Source of the DNA: an uncultured Collinsella sp.
GTDB taxonomy: Bacteria > Actinomycetota > Coriobacteriia > Coriobacteriales > Coriobacteriaceae
Reading direction: 5' to 3'
DNA: 32,532 nucleotides
NCBI GenBank assembly: GCA_900542235.1
Contig: UQNB01000015.1
Coordinates: 1-32,532 of the forward strand
Numbering within the stretch: position 1 is the stretch's first letter; every line of letters starts with the position of its first letter. Under the pieces are notes generated by a model. The model saw only the letters and a program-made list of their open reading frames with translations. It was not told the origin of the DNA and made no database searches. Shown one piece after another: positions 31,765 to 32,532 of the stretch. The position numbers and the translations under genes are program-made.

Positions 31765-31965
31765 TTATTTGATACCGCGACCCAAGTCTTCGGCGATCTT
31801 GTCTACGCCCTTAAGCGCGGCGCAGGTTTTTTTGTTAGAACAATGCCCCGTGCAAACGCCACCCTGAGCGCAGTCGGCGCAGGTGCCCTTGCGGTAGATG
31901 CGCACGCACACGGCGGCAAACGCAATGCCGATAACAGCCAGTACAACAATATCGATAGGTGCCAT
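31765..31965 (-). CDS. FeoB-associated Cys-rich membrane protein
   Basis: The 66-aa protein starts at an ATG with AGAGGAGG about 6 nt upstream. One N-terminal membrane helix (IDIVVLAVIGIAFAAVCVRI, residues 4-23) is followed by a short Cys-rich tail with the pattern CADC-x5-CTGHC-x5-C. Such small proteins are common directly downstream of feoB in anaerobes. They are thought to help ferrous iron transport, perhaps by binding iron at the pore exit. It lies 175 bp after feoB, separated from it by a terminator-like hairpin. Confidence 0.85.
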   Translation of the reverse strand: MAPIDIVVLAVIGIAFAAVCVRIYRKGTCADCAQGGVCTGHCSNKKTCAALKGVDKIAEDLGRGIK

Positions 31966-32016
31966 AGCAAGCCTCCTCTAGTTAACCACCACTTACTTTA
32001 CCCCATTCTCCACCTA

Positions 32017-32041
32017 CCAAAAAGGGACAGGTTTATTTTGG
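32017..32041. repeat. Degenerate GGGACAGG hairpin related to the CCACAAAGG family
   Basis: CCAAAA and TTTTGG flank a core containing GGGACAGG. The core is the reverse complement of CCTGTCCC in the loop of copy 3 (16742-16774). It is therefore probably a divergent, inverted relative of that family. Confidence 0.45.
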
Positions 32042-32082
32042 TCGGTTTTATCTGCGGAAACGCCACATCTCCCCCACCAAAA

Positions 32083-32111
32083 AGCCCGAGTGTCGCTGGG
32101 ACACCCGGGCT
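32083..32111 (-). terminator. Rho-independent terminator of feoB
   Basis: AGCCCGAGTGTC and GACACCCGGGCT pair with one mismatch around GCTGG. On the minus strand the hairpin is followed by TTTTTGG. It lies 30 bp past the feoB stop. Confidence 0.8.
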
Positions 32112-32140
32112 CGTGGAAAGGGGCTAATCCTTATTCGGAC

Positions 32141-32532
32141 TTAAGCGGAAACTGCGGCGGAAGCGGTGTTGGTCTCATCCTCGTCGGTCCAAGCGTGCTT
32201 GGGCATGGGACGGAAGATCTGGAAGAGCATCGCAACCAGCAGCACGATGGCCACAACCGTCCAGATACCAAACTGGCCAAGGACAAGCAGGTTGTAGAAC
32301 TGGTTGATGAACAGGCCGATGACCCAAGCGAAGGCGCACTCGTAGCCGATGGCAATCGCGGTCCACTTGCCGGAGTCCATCTGATTGCGGATAGTGCCCA
32401 TGGCGGCAAAGCACGGGGCGCACAGCAGGTTGAAAGCGCCGAAGGCAACGCAGGCGCCCATAGTCGGGAACATGCCGGCAAACGCGGTCCACAGGCTCCG
32501 GTCGGGCTCCGCGGGGCGCGGCTACCGTCGTC
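32141..32532 (-). CDS. feoB: Ferrous iron transporter FeoB, C-terminal part (runs off right edge; apparent frameshift)
   Basis: The last ~110 codons encode the C-terminal membrane domain of FeoB: SLWTAFAGMFPTMG, AFNLLCAPCFAAMGTIRNQM with the conserved Cys pair, then two hydrophobic segments (GYECAFAWVIGLFI and IWTVVAIVLLVAMLFQIF) and an acidic tail. FeoB is the GTP-dependent Fe2+ channel of the inner membrane. Near the edge the frame meets a TAG (32522-32524). Removing one base from the run of four G at 32513-32516 (C on the coding strand) restores an open frame reading TTVAAPAEPDRSLW. The break is therefore either a homopolymer error or a real one-base insertion. The GTPase domain would lie beyond the window. 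Confidence 0.85.

Overview
The window reads as chromosomal DNA of a high-GC Gram-positive anaerobe. The best fit is the class Coriobacteriia, probably Collinsella or a close relative. This placement is inferred from strong Shine-Dalgarno sites, GC-rich codon use, an LPxTG-like surface pilus locus, a mycobacterial GlnA2-like glutamine synthetase, a FeoB-associated Cys-rich protein, and short hairpin repeats scattered between genes. No rRNA, tRNA, CRISPR array or complete insertion sequence was recognised.

Layout. Positions 1-3918 (minus) hold a surface pilus or adhesin pair: an 1153-aa beta-helix adhesin with an LPLSG sorting signal, followed by a pilin-like protein that starts at a GTG overlapping the adhesin stop and runs off the left edge. 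About 500 bp of AT-rich leader lies upstream. Next on the minus strand come a Cof-type HAD phosphatase (4432-5253), an MFS exporter (5476-6762), a molybdenum cofactor pair (moaC-mobB fusion and moaA, 6918-9288) and a protein with a predicted PD-(D/E)XK-like (DUF559-type) domain (9524-10561). A MATE exporter on the plus strand (10921-12267) converges on ligA (12424-14652) across a bidirectional terminator. Then follow an HtrA-type protease (15104-16570), an atypical OmpR-type regulator and a divergent glutamine synthetase homologue in one operon (16779-18829), a LacI regulator, a GntR/FCD regulator and an Old-Yellow-Enzyme-type oxidoreductase (21012-22961).

The right third is a potassium-uptake locus. 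kdpFABC (23210-27797, minus) diverges from kdpDE (28042-31474, plus) around one 11-bp-period direct repeat that is a candidate KdpE site. kdpF is only 28 codons. The edge holds the end of a feo iron-uptake operon: the 3' end of feoB, apparently frameshifted close to the edge, and the small FeoB-associated protein.

The most unusual points are these. (1) The glutamine synthetase homologue lacks several residues that bind metal or ATP, sits in an operon with a GlnR-like regulator whose receiver looks non-phosphorylatable, and has a GlnR-box-like motif upstream. (2) Three families of palindromic repeats lie between genes. One has compensatory stem changes and brackets the nuclease-like gene, one brackets the HAD gene, and one lies at both outer ends of the kdp locus. 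(3) A 204-bp element with perfect 29-bp inverted ends lies between ligA and htrA. (4) The GGA GGA codons for the MoaA C-terminal Gly-Gly appear to serve also as the ribosome binding site of the next gene.
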